This document shows positions 1 to 8,126 of a DNA stretch of 64,000 nt, piece by piece. Numbering within the stretch: position 1 is the first letter of the stretch; every line of letters starts with the position of its first letter. The notes beneath the pieces were generated by a model. That model searched no databases, had not been told where the DNA came from, and saw nothing but the letters and a program-made list of their open reading frames with translations. Source of the DNA: an uncultured Solobacterium sp. (GTDB lineage: Bacteria; Bacillota_I; Bacilli_A; Erysipelotrichales; Erysipelotrichaceae); the NCBI GenBank assembly GCA_900543035.1, contig UQPV01000008.1:1-64000 (forward strand). The letters run 5' to 3'. Made by a program: the position numbers and the translations under genes.

Positions 1-89
1 AATCACAGATTCTGTATGAGTAAGTGCAACGATCATTTTTTGCCTTATTAGAGTTGCGTTTACTTTTTCACTTCAGCCCCAAATGCGGT

Positions 90-1076
90 CTAGAGTTTTT
101 TGAATTTATTGTAGTTTATTTCCTTTTTAATTGCAGCCAATTCATCTAAAATAGCAATGTTCCTTATTCCCGTATCGGCACGAACTTTTTGAAACGCATT
201 AGGATTCAATAATCCCTGTAACTTGAAGAAAGATTGTTGGATATCTGAGATAAATTTTAAGTAATCATGATCGTTTAAAAAATATCTTAAGTAGATGATT
301 AGATCTACAAGTTTTTGAAATCTATGCTGTGTGTATATTTTTGGCTTTTTTAAAAAATACTCGAAAGGAGCATTGACTCGACCATTTTCTCTTGTAATGC
401 CATATATTCTTTCATTATGTGCGCAAGCATTTCTAATTTTTCTTATCCAATGTAACATAGAGATTAACAACTTGGGATTAACATTTCCATCAAGGTCATA
501 AATAGAATATAAAGCACATAAAGAATTGATTACACCAGGTTTACAAATTTTTAAAAATTCTATAAAAGTAGAAAAGTTAATTACCTTTGTAAATATCCAT
601 GTAGGCACAGAGCTATGCTCATTTAAATAATGTTGAACATAAGGCTGCTTGCTTTTGTCGATTTCGGTAAAACATTTCGCAATAACTTTAATTTTATTTT
701 GAGCACTGATATCGGGATTGAATGATTCAATTTGAAACCATGTTGTTTCGCCATCATTGTTTAGATAATCAAATTTGTGTCCTGCTAAAGTTCTGATTTC
801 TTCTTCGCAATGTGTTATGTATTTAAGAATGATGTATCGCAGTTCATCATCAAAGTCTTTCACTGCTTTGAAATGATCTATTGTTGTTCCTCCTATGTAT
901 TGATGGTTACCGGAGGAATCTGTCCTGATTATAAAAGGTGTTTTGTATCCGTTTATCAAATTAAAGTATCCACATGTAATCAAGATAGATTTATGTTGAC
1001 TTCCGCAGCATTCAATATTTTTAGTTTCTCTTAGATACTTCATTTGTTGATTATATGTTTTAAAAGGTTTATCCAT
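90..1076 (-). CDS. Abi_2 (AbiD/AbiF-type) abortive infection protein
   Basis: A 328-residue soluble protein with the N-terminal signature of the Abi_2 family: a short lysine-rich start, then 'YFNLINGYKTPFI' near residues 37-50 and a later 'IRNACAHNERIYG' at about 215-227, an RNxxxH-like element that HEPN-type RNases use. In known members the protein aborts phage infection, probably by cleaving RNA; that role is taken from the family and is not shown here. The start is supported by AAGGAGGA about 11 bases upstream of the ATG. The gene is AT-rich and sits beside an XRE repressor, which fits a small acquired defence islet. Its left flank lies outside the window. Family confidence is high, activity unproven. 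Confidence 0.85.
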   Translation of the reverse strand: MDKPFKTYNQQMKYLRETKNIECCGSQHKSILITCGYFNLINGYKTPFIIRTDSSGNHQYIGGTTIDHFKAVKDFDDELRYIILKYITHCEEEIRTLAGHKFDYLNNDGETTWFQIESFNPDISAQNKIKVIAKCFTEIDKSKQPYVQHYLNEHSSVPTWIFTKVINFSTFIEFLKICKPGVINSLCALYSIYDLDGNVNPKLLISMLHWIRKIRNACAHNERIYGITRENGRVNAPFEYFLKKPKIYTQHRFQKLVDLIIYLRYFLNDHDYLKFISDIQQSFFKLQGLLNPNAFQKVRADTGIRNIAILDELAAIKKEINYNKFKKL

Positions 1077-1303
1077 TTTCCCCGATCCTCCTTATTTGCG
1101 TTATTTCATATCGTCTATTTATCAATAATTTTAATTGCTATTAAAATTAATTAACTTTTGGTTTAGATCTCTGATTATATCGCCGCTAATTTTATTTCAT
1201 TTGCTTATGATTATTCGACTGCCATCACTAAAAGTTAATTTTATTTTACCATTATCTACTATAATCATAAAATTCGTATTTATCAGCTCGTTTGCTAATT
1301 ATG
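1077..1303. other. AT-rich intergenic region between abi and XRE genes
   Basis: About 227 bases, very AT-rich, between the 5' end of the Abi_2 gene and the 3' end of the XRE gene. It holds the abi ribosome binding site and the left arm of a 12-bp inverted repeat. No convincing gene is seen on either strand; short open frames here look like chance in AT-rich DNA. Confidence 0.5.
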
Positions 1304-1328
1304 TTAGAATGCTGTTATAAATACGAAT
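1272..1328. repeat. 12-bp perfect inverted repeat around XRE gene end
   Basis: ATTCGTATTTAT (1272-1283) is repeated exactly as its reverse complement, ATAAATACGAAT (1317-1328), with a 33-base gap. The repeat spans the stop codon of the XRE gene. No T-run follows, so it does not look like a normal terminator. It could be an operator, a recombination site of the islet or a stabilising hairpin in the mRNA. Confidence 0.55.
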
Positions 1329-1726
1329 AATGCGATATTGAGGTACAGATTATGAAGTATTCTGTTTTTATGTGAACTTAAGTGCTTTTTTTCTTGGATT
1401 TGTGAAGATTGCTCTTGTACTCTTTTATATTCACAATTGATGATGCTTTTGACAGTGGTCTTCCCATATTTATCTAGTCTACGATAATTTTTGAGTAATT
1501 CTTTTTCGGAAGCAGTTGCGGTAGTATCGTTTGTTTTTGGCTCTTCAATCTTTCCATTTGCAAGAGCATTTATATCGATGTTTAATGCCTGGCAGATTTT
1601 AATGATGTTTTGAATGCCCGCTTTCAGTCCTCTTTTAAATATTGACTGTAAAGTGGTATAAGGGATGCTGATTTCATTAGCAAATTGTCGTATACTCACA
1701 TATTTTGCAGTGATCATTTTTTTCAT
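1304..1726 (-). CDS. XRE-family helix-turn-helix repressor
   Basis: A 140-residue protein whose first 65 residues form a Cro/CI-type helix-turn-helix domain ('VSIRQFANEISIPYTTLQSIFKRG...', then 'IIKICQALNIDINAL'). The remainder is charged and low-complexity (lysine, glutamine) and ends in a short hydrophobic stretch. There is no LexA-like protease domain, so it is shorter than classical phage CI. It probably represses its own promoter: an ATAACG/CGTTAT dyad lies just upstream. It may also control the Abi_2 gene downstream on the same strand. A phage or plasmid origin is likely from the AT-rich composition. Confidence 0.8.
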   Translation of the reverse strand: MKKMITAKYVSIRQFANEISIPYTTLQSIFKRGLKAGIQNIIKICQALNIDINALANGKIEEPKTNDTTATASEKELLKNYRRLDKYGKTTVKSIINCEYKRVQEQSSQIQEKKHLSSHKNRILHNLYLNIALFVFITAF

Positions 1727-1742
1727 ATCATCTTCTGGGTTT

Positions 1743-1759
1743 ATAACGATCTCCGTTAT
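1743..1759. promoter_or_regulatory. Candidate operator of the XRE repressor
   Basis: A 17-base dyad, ATAACG-5-CGTTAT, lies 17 bases upstream of the XRE start codon, next to TATAAT-like stretches on the minus strand (1758-1775). A dyad of this size between promoter and start is the usual place for autorepression by XRE proteins. Binding is inferred. Confidence 0.4.
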
Positions 1760-1876
1760 TATAATTATAATAAATGAAATTTAAATGATTTTCAAATAGA
1801 ATTTCACACAAAATAGTTTATAGATGATATAGGATTTTATGTTGGTGAAGATAGGATGATGGAATTGCTATCTGAA

Positions 1877-1930
1877 TTAGTTAATACTATATGGAAGCGC
1901 GGCCGCTGCAGCATACTTCTTCTTGTGCAT
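1877..1930 (-). pseudogene. Possible severed 5' end of a resident gene
   Basis: On the minus strand a GGAGAGGTG ribosome binding site (about 1935-1943) precedes an ATG at 1930 and a reading frame MHKKKYAAAAALPYSIN that stops at 1877. The first eleven codons are GC-rich and look like the start of a membrane or secreted protein; the last few fall in AT-rich DNA. The composition break at about 1890-1897 coincides with the end of coding sense. This suggests that a resident gene divergent from pheA was cut when the Abi/XRE islet arrived. It is too short to name. Confidence 0.3.
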
Positions 1931-2048
1931 GCCATCACCTCTCCGTTGTCTTCATTTTACGACAAAAGCTGTTTCAGAAAAAGGTTACAATAAAGATTCA
2001 TTCCTGAAAAATATTTCAATCCATGCAGAAATCAGCGGGAATATGGTG

Positions 2049-2054
2049 TATAAT
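2049..2054 (+). promoter_or_regulatory. -10 box upstream of pheA
   Basis: A perfect TATAAT lies 24 bases before the chosen pheA start. The -35 region is weak. The box lies inside the longest open frame (which begins at 1923), an argument against that upstream start. Confidence 0.45.
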
Positions 2055-2072
2055 AAAAGCCAGGGTGATAAC

Positions 2073-3161
2073 ATGAGCATGCTGGATGAAGCAAGAAAAC
2101 AGATCAATGAAATCGACGCGCAGATGGCGGGACTGTTTGAACAGCGGATGCATGCTGTGGAAGACGTGATTGCCTATAAACAGGAACATCAGATGCCGGT
2201 CCTGGACAGCGGACGAGAAAAAGCGGTCATCGAACGGAATCAGGAACTGATACAGGATGAGCGATACAAAGAGAGCTATCGGCAGTTCATCACGCATGTG
2301 ATGGAAGTCAGCCGTGCTTATCAGAAGAAGGTCCTGAATCAGGATGTCGTGGCCTATGGCGGAGCCAGAGGCGCGTTTTCTCACATTGCGGCCATGAAGT
2401 GTTTCCCGCAATGCGAGCTGAGGAACTACCCGACGTTTGAGGAAGTGTTCCAGGCGGTGGTCAACGCAGATGCCGCATACGGCGTGATTCCTTTTGAGAA
2501 TTCATATACCGGAGAAGTCGGAGATATGCTGGACATGCTGCTGGAATATGATGTATCCATCCAGTACATGTATGATCTGAAGATCTGTCAGAATCTGCTC
2601 GGCGTACCGGGCGCATCTCTGGAGGATATCCGTCAGGTCTATTCCCATCCTCAGGCGCTGGCCCAGTCATCCCTGTTTCTGCAGGGGCGCGGGCTCGATC
2701 TGATCCCATATGGCAACACCGCGCTTGCCGCGCAATATGTGGCTGAGACGAAAGACCCTTCCAAAGCGGCGATCGCATCGATCGAAACGGCAGAGCTGTA
2801 TGGCCTGAATGTCCTGGTCAGGGACATCAACACATCCTCTCAGAATGCCACGCGTTTCGTCATCATCGCTAAGACACCGAAAGAATCAGGAAACCGGTTC
2901 AGTCTGCTGTTTACGGTCAGACACGAGACCGGCGCATTGATGCAGGTGATGCAGCTGATGGCCAAATATGGCATGAATCTGGAGAGCATCAAGTCCAGAT
3001 CACTGCATGATCAGCCCTGGGCATATTATTTTTACTGTGAGATCGTCGGAGATATTCACAGTGCGGAAGCCGCTCATCTGTTAGAAGAGATGAAGCGGGA
3101 ATGTGCCATGGTCAAAGTGGTCGGAATTTATGACAGAAAGGAAAGCGAGGAGACAGTATGA
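2073..3161 (+). CDS. pheA: Bifunctional chorismate mutase / prephenate dehydratase
   Basis: This P-protein converts chorismate to prephenate and then to phenylpyruvate, the last pathway step before transamination to phenylalanine. Three domains are visible: an AroQ chorismate mutase at about residues 1-90 (MSMLDEARKQINEIDAQM...), a prephenate dehydratase at about 95-275 ('GARGAFSHIAAM', 'IPFENSYTGEV', 'SHPQALAQ', 'TSSQNATRF'), and a C-terminal ACT domain ('ALMQVMQLMAKYGMNLESIKSR') that binds Phe for feedback control. The start at 2073 gives a normal P-protein; the frame is open to 1923 but the extra residues are unrelated to the family and span the -10 box. The stop overlaps the next start by ATGA, so the two genes are translationally coupled. 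Confidence 0.93.
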   Translation: MSMLDEARKQINEIDAQMAGLFEQRMHAVEDVIAYKQEHQMPVLDSGREKAVIERNQELIQDERYKESYRQFITHVMEVSRAYQKKVLNQDVVAYGGARGAFSHIAAMKCFPQCELRNYPTFEEVFQAVVNADAAYGVIPFENSYTGEVGDMLDMLLEYDVSIQYMYDLKICQNLLGVPGASLEDIRQVYSHPQALAQSSLFLQGRGLDLIPYGNTALAAQYVAETKDPSKAAIASIETAELYGLNVLVRDINTSSQNATRFVIIAKTPKESGNRFSLLFTVRHETGALMQVMQLMAKYGMNLESIKSRSLHDQPWAYYFYCEIVGDIHSAEAAHLLEEMKRECAMVKVVGIYDRKESEETV

Positions 3162-4396
3162 GATTTGTAAAAGAACAGGTGGATCTGAAACCGATCGTCG
3201 ATACGGTATTCGCCATCGTGAAAAAGGCAAAGGAAGCAAAACAGGAGATCGGCGAAGAAAATGTCGTGGATGCGACAATCGGTTCCCTGTATGATGAACA
3301 TGGTAAGATCGTCGCTTTCGACAGTGTGTTTTCCACGCTGAAGCAGCTGCCGAATGAAGTGATGGCCGCATACGCAGGAAGCTTCACCGGCAACCCGAAC
3401 TATCGCGAGCATGTGTATGACTGGGTGGTCGGAGACAGAAGCGTTCTGCCGCACAGCGTCATTGCTACTCCGGGAGGAACCGGCGCCGTCAGCATCACGG
3501 TTTCCGAAACGCTTGACGAAGGCGAGACGCTGATCATTCCGGAGATCTGCTGGGGATCTTACAGCCTGATGGCTTCTATGGATAACCTGAAGGCAAAGTC
3601 ATACGCGCTGTTTGATGGAGATCATTTTAACATCGCCAGCCTGAAAGAGACGTGCGAGGAAGTCATGAAGACCCAGAACAAGCTGGTCATCGTCATCAAT
3701 GATCCTTGCCACAACCCGACTGGATACTCCCTGTCCCAGCAGGAATGGGATGAAGTGATCGATTATCTGAACGAATGCGGCAAGAAGGTTCCGGTCGTGC
3801 TGCTCAACGATATCGCATATATCGATTATTCTTATCGCGGCAAAGCGGCAAGAGATTACATCAAGACATTCGATCGGATCTCTGAACATGTATTTGTCGT
3901 GATCGCCTTCAGTATTTCCAAGTCCATGACTTCTTATGGCATGCGCTGCGGCGCGGCGATCCTGATGGCGCAGAAAGAGGAAAGCGTCCGCGAAGTGGAG
4001 ATCGTATTTGAAAAAGCAGCTCGTGCAATCTGGTCCAACGTCAACAATGCGGCGATGGAAAATTTCGTCACTGTGGTTACGGACAACAAAGCGGCATATG
4101 AAGCAGAAAAAGATGAATATGTGGATCTGTTGAAGGAACGCAGCGATATCTTCACCTCAGAAGCAGACGCCTGCGGACTGGAATACTATCCATATAAGGA
4201 AGGCTTCTTCGTTACCGTCAAGATCGAGGACAACAATGTGCGCAATGCCTACCATGAGGCGTTGATGAAAGAACATATCTATACCGTGATGGTGAACAAA
4301 GGCATTCGTGTAGCCGTATGCTCACTGCCGGTAGAGAAATGCAAAGGTCTCGCAGCGCGCATGAAGAAGATCCTGGATGAAGTAACAGCAGCCTGA
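3158..4396 (+). CDS. Class I/II PLP-dependent aminotransferase, probably aromatic
   Basis: A 412-residue fold-type-I aminotransferase. It has the conserved 'NDPCHNPTG' motif near residue 185 and the PLP-binding lysine K255 in 'SISKSMTSYG', plus the arginine-containing C-terminal region. The four-base overlap with pheA points to phenylpyruvate or 4-hydroxyphenylpyruvate as substrate, giving Phe or Tyr with glutamate as amino donor; the substrate is inferred from context. Length is normal for the family. A strong terminator follows at 4418-4463, so pheA and this gene form a two-gene operon. Confidence 0.85.
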   Translation: MRFVKEQVDLKPIVDTVFAIVKKAKEAKQEIGEENVVDATIGSLYDEHGKIVAFDSVFSTLKQLPNEVMAAYAGSFTGNPNYREHVYDWVVGDRSVLPHSVIATPGGTGAVSITVSETLDEGETLIIPEICWGSYSLMASMDNLKAKSYALFDGDHFNIASLKETCEEVMKTQNKLVIVINDPCHNPTGYSLSQQEWDEVIDYLNECGKKVPVVLLNDIAYIDYSYRGKAARDYIKTFDRISEHVFVVIAFSISKSMTSYGMRCGAAILMAQKEESVREVEIVFEKAARAIWSNVNNAAMENFVTVVTDNKAAYEAEKDEYVDLLKERSDIFTSEADACGLEYYPYKEGFFVTVKIEDNNVRNAYHEALMKEHIYTVMVNKGIRVAVCSLPVEKCKGLAARMKKILDEVTAA

Positions 4397-4417
4397 TCAG
4401 AAAACAGAATGAACGAT

Positions 4418-4463
4418 ACAGCAGATGAAATGAGGAAACGGCTTCATTTTATCTGCTGTTTTA
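4418..4463 (+). terminator. Terminator of the pheA operon
   Basis: ACAGCAGAT (4418-4426) pairs with ATCTGCTGT (4451-4459), with further pairing of AAATGA/TCATTT inside, followed by TTTTATTTAT. Confidence 0.85.
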
Positions 4464-4491
4464 TTTATACTAGAAGAAACGAGGTGAGGAC

Positions 4492-5400
4492 ATGATCTTG
4501 TTTGTCAGCGGCAGATGTGATATACCAGCGTTTTACAGCGAATGGTTTTTCAACCGGCTGAACGAGGGGTTCGTCGATGTGCGCAATCCATATAATGAAC
4601 ATCAGATCTCCAGGATCATCTTGGACGGCAATTATATCGACTGTATCTTGTTCTGTACCAAAAACCCGATACCGATGCTGGATCGGCTGGATGAGATCCG
4701 TTTTCCGTATCTGTTCCATGTCACGCTTACCGGATATCATCGGGATATCGAGCCGGGTATACCGGATAAGCGCGCTATCGTTCAGGCAGTGAAGAAACTG
4801 TCCGAGAAGATCGGCAGAGAGCGGGTCATCATTCGCTATGATCCTATCCTGATCACGCCGAGATATCAGCCCGCTTATCATGAAAGGGCATTTGCCTCGC
4901 TCTGCGAACAGCTTCAAGGCTATGTGGATACCTATATCATCTCTTTTGTGGACCTCTATAAAAACACGAGGAAGAATGCGGCGCGCATTCAGTTGAATGA
5001 GATCGATGAACTGCAGATGAGAGAGGTTGGCAGACGGATCGGCCAGACAGCGGCCAGATATGGCGTTCATGTGCAGACATGCGCAGAACAGGTCGATCTT
5101 GAGACATACGGCATCACGAAAGGATTGTGTGTGGGAAGAGATGAACTGAAGCAGCGTCTGGGCCAGGAGATCCGTTTGCCAGCCGGGAAAGGCGTCAGAG
5201 ACACTTGCGGATGCCTGCCGACCGTCGATATCGGGGACTACAATGCCTGCGCGCATGATTGTGCGTATTGTTATGCCAATTACGATGAGCGGCGGATCCG
5301 GGAAAACATGAAGACGCATGATCCGAACAGCTCTGTGCTGCTCGGACATATCGGCGTGGAAGACCGTGTGACGATCCGCAAAGACACCAAAAAGTGGTAA
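4492..5400 (+). CDS. DUF1848 family protein with C-terminal CxxxCxxC cluster motif
   Basis: A 302-residue protein of the DUF1848 family, whose function is not known. The N-terminal half resembles a TIM-barrel fold related to radical SAM proteins ('MILFVSGRCDIPAFYSEWFFN', 'CILFCTKNP', 'VIIRYDPILITP'). The C-terminal part carries C253-x3-C257-x2-C260 in 'NACAHDCAYCYAN', the spacing of a radical-SAM [4Fe-4S] site but at the wrong end of the protein. Further cysteines (CAEQ, CGC) precede it. The ribosome binding site GAGGTGAGG precedes the ATG. It appears monocistronic. The family call is firm; the iron-sulfur cluster is inferred. Confidence 0.8.
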   Translation: MILFVSGRCDIPAFYSEWFFNRLNEGFVDVRNPYNEHQISRIILDGNYIDCILFCTKNPIPMLDRLDEIRFPYLFHVTLTGYHRDIEPGIPDKRAIVQAVKKLSEKIGRERVIIRYDPILITPRYQPAYHERAFASLCEQLQGYVDTYIISFVDLYKNTRKNAARIQLNEIDELQMREVGRRIGQTAARYGVHVQTCAEQVDLETYGITKGLCVGRDELKQRLGQEIRLPAGKGVRDTCGCLPTVDIGDYNACAHDCAYCYANYDERRIRENMKTHDPNSSVLLGHIGVEDRVTIRKDTKKW

Positions 5401-5410
5401 GACATATAAT

Positions 5411-5649
5411 CTTAACAAATATTAAGAAAAACGATAGATATCTTAATTCAACATTTGATGCTGCCAGTATGACGGCTGAAAATGTAAGGCATTTCCGCCC
5501 GAAAAACGAGCTGATGAAGCAAAATGAAAGCGTTACAACTCGATTTTTGCCAATCTAACAAAACTTTTTAGCCGAATTTCATCTAAATTAAGATTACAGC
5601 CCAAATTGCCGATTTTCTTAAGAATAAATTAAGATTCATGCGCTAAACT
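5411..5649 (+). promoter_or_regulatory. TTAAG repeats and promoter ahead of the secreted-protein gene
   Basis: This 278-base gap holds several TTAAG units: an inverted pair CTTAA-6-TTAAG (5411-5426), one at 5588-5592, and a direct pair at 5618-5622 and 5629-5633 exactly 11 bases apart, one helical turn. The direct pair covers the expected -35 position of a -10-like TAAACT at 5644-5649. That layout is typical of OmpR/PhoB-type activator sites, and such a regulator is encoded just downstream. No gene is seen in the gap. Confidence 0.5.
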
Positions 5650-5678
5650 AAATAACGTAGAAAGGAGGGGAGATTGAT

Positions 5679-6098
5679 ATGAAGAAGAAGTTAATTAAGG
5701 CAGGAATTGCCAGCGCGATGATCTGTACGGTACTGGGAAGCACCGTTGTTCCGACATCTGCGAAAGAAGTGCCTGTGGATACAGCCAAGGAGGTCACAAA
5801 AATTGCGGAAGAAGTGACACCTAGATTCATGTATACACAGACACGGACTGTTAAGTCGCCTGAGTTTGATACAATTGTAACCATCGATACTGTGGAGACA
5901 TCTAGCACGTCCTCTGGTTGGAAAATAGTTGGAGTCCAGGATGTGGAGCTTGTTCCTAAAGGGTATAACATTGTTGCGTGGGATTATTCGTATAGTTATT
6001 ATGACAATTATCAAGGATGTCAATTACGCATAACTTATCATTTTACTCTAGCAGGAACGACTCAAACAGGGACACGTACAGTAAAGGTACACATCTAA
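5679..6098 (+). CDS. Small secreted protein of unknown function
   Basis: A 139-residue protein with a clear signal peptide (MKKKLIKAGIASAMICTVLGSTVVPTSA, cleavage likely after residue 28). The mature part is rich in Thr, Val, Ser and aromatic residues ('WDYSYSYYDNYQG'), has a single cysteine and looks like a small beta-sandwich. I do not recognise a family. It has a good AAAGGAGGGGAG ribosome binding site. It lies directly upstream of a response regulator, sensor kinase and ABC transporter, so it could be their signal, substrate or target, or a bacteriocin-like product. The stop is followed by a separate promoter for the regulator genes. Confidence 0.7.
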   Translation: MKKKLIKAGIASAMICTVLGSTVVPTSAKEVPVDTAKEVTKIAEEVTPRFMYTQTRTVKSPEFDTIVTIDTVETSSTSSGWKIVGVQDVELVPKGYNIVAWDYSYSYYDNYQGCQLRITYHFTLAGTTQTGTRTVKVHI

Positions 6099-6158
6099 CC
6101 TCGAACTTGCAATGAATCCTCGTGATTATGTTTGACTCCTAAAATATACCTGCCCTCA

Positions 6159-6167
6159 TGATATAAT
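6159..6167 (+). promoter_or_regulatory. Extended -10 promoter for the two-component/ABC operon
   Basis: TGATATAAT is a perfect extended -10 element (TGnTATAAT). The upstream TTGACT at 6132-6137 is 24 bases away, too far to be its -35, so the extended element probably compensates. It covers the most upstream ATG of the regulator frame (6166), which supports the downstream GTG start. Confidence 0.55.
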
Positions 6168-6249
6168 GAGGATGTTCGTTCACAACTGTCACAAACATAT
6201 ACGAATTGCAGTCTGGGAGGAAAATTATGAAAAGGAGGATAAGAATATT

Positions 6250-6960
6250 GTGAGACTTGAGGAAACGAACATTTTGTTTATCGAAGATGATATGGCTGCG
6301 TGCAAAAGTCTTCCCCCGATTTTAAAATCTTACGGATTTAAGGTGAACACAGCAAATACATTTAGACAGGCCATCCAAGAAATAGAAGCAAACACATATG
6401 GCCTATATCTTATCGATATTAATATACCGGGAGGGGACGGGTTCGATTTATGCCGTATCATTAGAGAGAAAGAAAATACACCGGTCATCTTCGTCACCGG
6501 AGTAAATGACGAAGCAAGTATAGTATTTGGCCTAGGACTGGGCGCCGACGATTACATCACTAAGCCTTACACCCTGCAGGTTCTTCTTGCCAGGATCAAA
6601 TCAGTGCTTAGAAGGAACAATCGTAATTTAAACAAAGCGCGAAGAGTGAAAAGCGGGAATCTGGTTATAGATTTTGACCAATGTGTGGTCCTTCTGGAAG
6701 GCAAGGAGCTTTCCATCACGCCAACACAATTTCATATTCTGAAGCTGCTGATCAGAAATCATGGAGTTACGCTGACGCGTGAACAAATTACCAGTATCCT
6801 GTGGACACACAACGACGAGTATATTGAGGATAATACCCTAAGAGTGCATATCAGTAACTTAAAATCCAAAATCGGAAATTTTAATGGTCAGCCATATTTA
6901 GAGACCATTCGAGGAGTAGGATATCAATGGAGAGTAGATGTTGTCTTATGCACCGATTGA
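6250..6960 (+). CDS. OmpR/PhoB-family response regulator
   Basis: A 236-residue regulator. The receiver domain spans about residues 5-118, with acidic pocket 'IEDD', phospho-acceptor Asp in 'LYLIDINIPGGDGF' and the Lys of 'DDYITKPY'. The winged-helix DNA-binding domain spans about 135-230 ('ITPTQFHILKLLIRNHG', 'TLRVHISNLKSKIG', 'IRGVGYQW'). I chose the GTG at 6250, which has AAGGAGGA ten bases upstream; the ATG at 6166 lies in the promoter. It overlaps the kinase gene by 34 bases. Its probable targets are the TTAAG repeats upstream of the secreted-protein gene. It most resembles regulators of BceRS/VanRS-type envelope-stress systems. Confidence 0.88.
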   Translation: MRLEETNILFIEDDMAACKSLPPILKSYGFKVNTANTFRQAIQEIEANTYGLYLIDINIPGGDGFDLCRIIREKENTPVIFVTGVNDEASIVFGLGLGADDYITKPYTLQVLLARIKSVLRRNNRNLNKARRVKSGNLVIDFDQCVVLLEGKELSITPTQFHILKLLIRNHGVTLTREQITSILWTHNDEYIEDNTLRVHISNLKSKIGNFNGQPYLETIRGVGYQWRVDVVLCTD

Positions 6961-8126
6961 AGAAGGCAGTGAGGGCATCATTGGTTTTGCTATCGCTGCT
7001 TTTTTATGTGTTTGGCTTGCACGTTCATTATGTGAATCGTACAGTAACGGCCATTGGTGCATTAAAAGATTCTGAGCCTGAAGTACAACAACAGGCGCTT
7101 CACTACATCATGAGTGGAGAGACGAACATTCGTGATGGCGAATACATTTTAATGAAGAACGGATATCACAGAGGCGGGAAACGATTCCTGTTGCTGGATC
7201 CGTATGTTATCGTCTATACTGCAATTTACATTACAATTGTTTTCATCACGATCAAGATGATCAAAAAATCCTCTCAGAAAAAATCGTATATGTTAGAAGA
7301 CGAACTTAGCTACTTGAAGGAAGAGCTTGAACATTTCCTGTTTAGTAGTGAAATTACCAGAAAGGATCAGTATGAAGAATGTAACTATATTCTAGATCGA
7401 CTGGAACAAAGAGTGTACGATGTGAACGAACTAAATGAAACTGAATTGAATAAAATGATCACATTCCATCAGGATATCATTCATCAGATTAATACGCCGT
7501 TGAATACGATCAAACTGATCATTGATTTTCTGTCGGATCAAGGTGCGGTAGATTCTGAAAGTCAGAAGATACTTAATTATTCCATTAACAAAGCTGCAGG
7601 ACTGGCACATGTATATATGCGTGCATCAAAGATGGATGCGGGCAAAGTGAAATTTACTTATGAAAAGATCAGTGTCAGAGACTTAACAGAAGAAATACTA
7701 ACTATGCTTAAGACGCACGCTGAATTTAATCAGATCACGCTGAGCAATTTCTGTGATGATTCTTTCATATATGCGGATTCAGCCTGGATGAAAGAGGCCA
7801 TTTCAAATATAGTGAAAAATGCTATCGAAAATGCCGGGATGGGAAATAAGGTACAGGTTTCATCCTGTCAGAAAGATGAGCAAGTGCATATCTACATTGA
7901 TGACAGTGGCAACCCGGATGAGATTATCGATGAATCGGTATTTGAAAGATATGAATCATCTAAAGCTGGAATAGGAATCGGACTGCATTTATGTAAGCAG
8001 ATCATTGAGTCACAATTAGGTGACATATCGGTTACACGGAGTCCGTTATTAGGCGGGCTCCGTTTTACGATTACTTTGCCAATTCAGAATCAGAAAAAGA
8101 AAGTTGAACTGGAGGATTTACAATGA
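6927..8126 (+). CDS. Sensor histidine kinase with two membrane segments
   Basis: A 399-residue kinase with a membrane segment at about residues 12-32, a short outer loop of roughly 60 residues, a second segment at about 92-112, then a cytoplasmic helix. The dimerisation/phospho-acceptor region has H186 in 'IIHQINTPLN'. The ATPase domain shows 'NIVKNAIENA' (N box), 'IDDSGNPDE' (G1-like) and 'GIGIGLHLCKQI' (G2). The short sensor loop resembles intramembrane-sensing kinases that work with ABC transporters. The start at 6927 has GAGGAG ten bases upstream; an ATG at 6948 is the alternative. The next gene starts four bases inside its end. Confidence 0.87.
   Translation: MESRCCLMHRLKKAVRASLVLLSLLFYVFGLHVHYVNRTVTAIGALKDSEPEVQQQALHYIMSGETNIRDGEYILMKNGYHRGGKRFLLLDPYVIVYTAIYITIVFITIKMIKKSSQKKSYMLEDELSYLKEELEHFLFSSEITRKDQYEECNYILDRLEQRVYDVNELNETELNKMITFHQDIIHQINTPLNTIKLIIDFLSDQGAVDSESQKILNYSINKAAGLAHVYMRASKMDAGKVKFTYEKISVRDLTEEILTMLKTHAEFNQITLSNFCDDSFIYADSAWMKEAISNIVKNAIENAGMGNKVQVSSCQKDEQVHIYIDDSGNPDEIIDESVFERYESSKAGIGIGLHLCKQIIESQLGDISVTRSPLLGGLRFTITLPIQNQKKKVELEDLQ

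Noticed and set aside
1135-1320. 61-codon hydrophobic plus-strand frame in the abi-XRE gap
   Set aside because: Runs of Leu, Ile and Phe from AT-rich DNA; no ribosome binding site and overlap with the inverted repeat.
1899-1911. GCGGCCGCTGCAG looks like adjacent NotI and PstI cloning sites, hinting at vector contamination
   Set aside because: No vector-like sequence follows, and the run reads as alanine codons at the start of a minus-strand frame behind a ribosome binding site; chance or native sequence is more likely.
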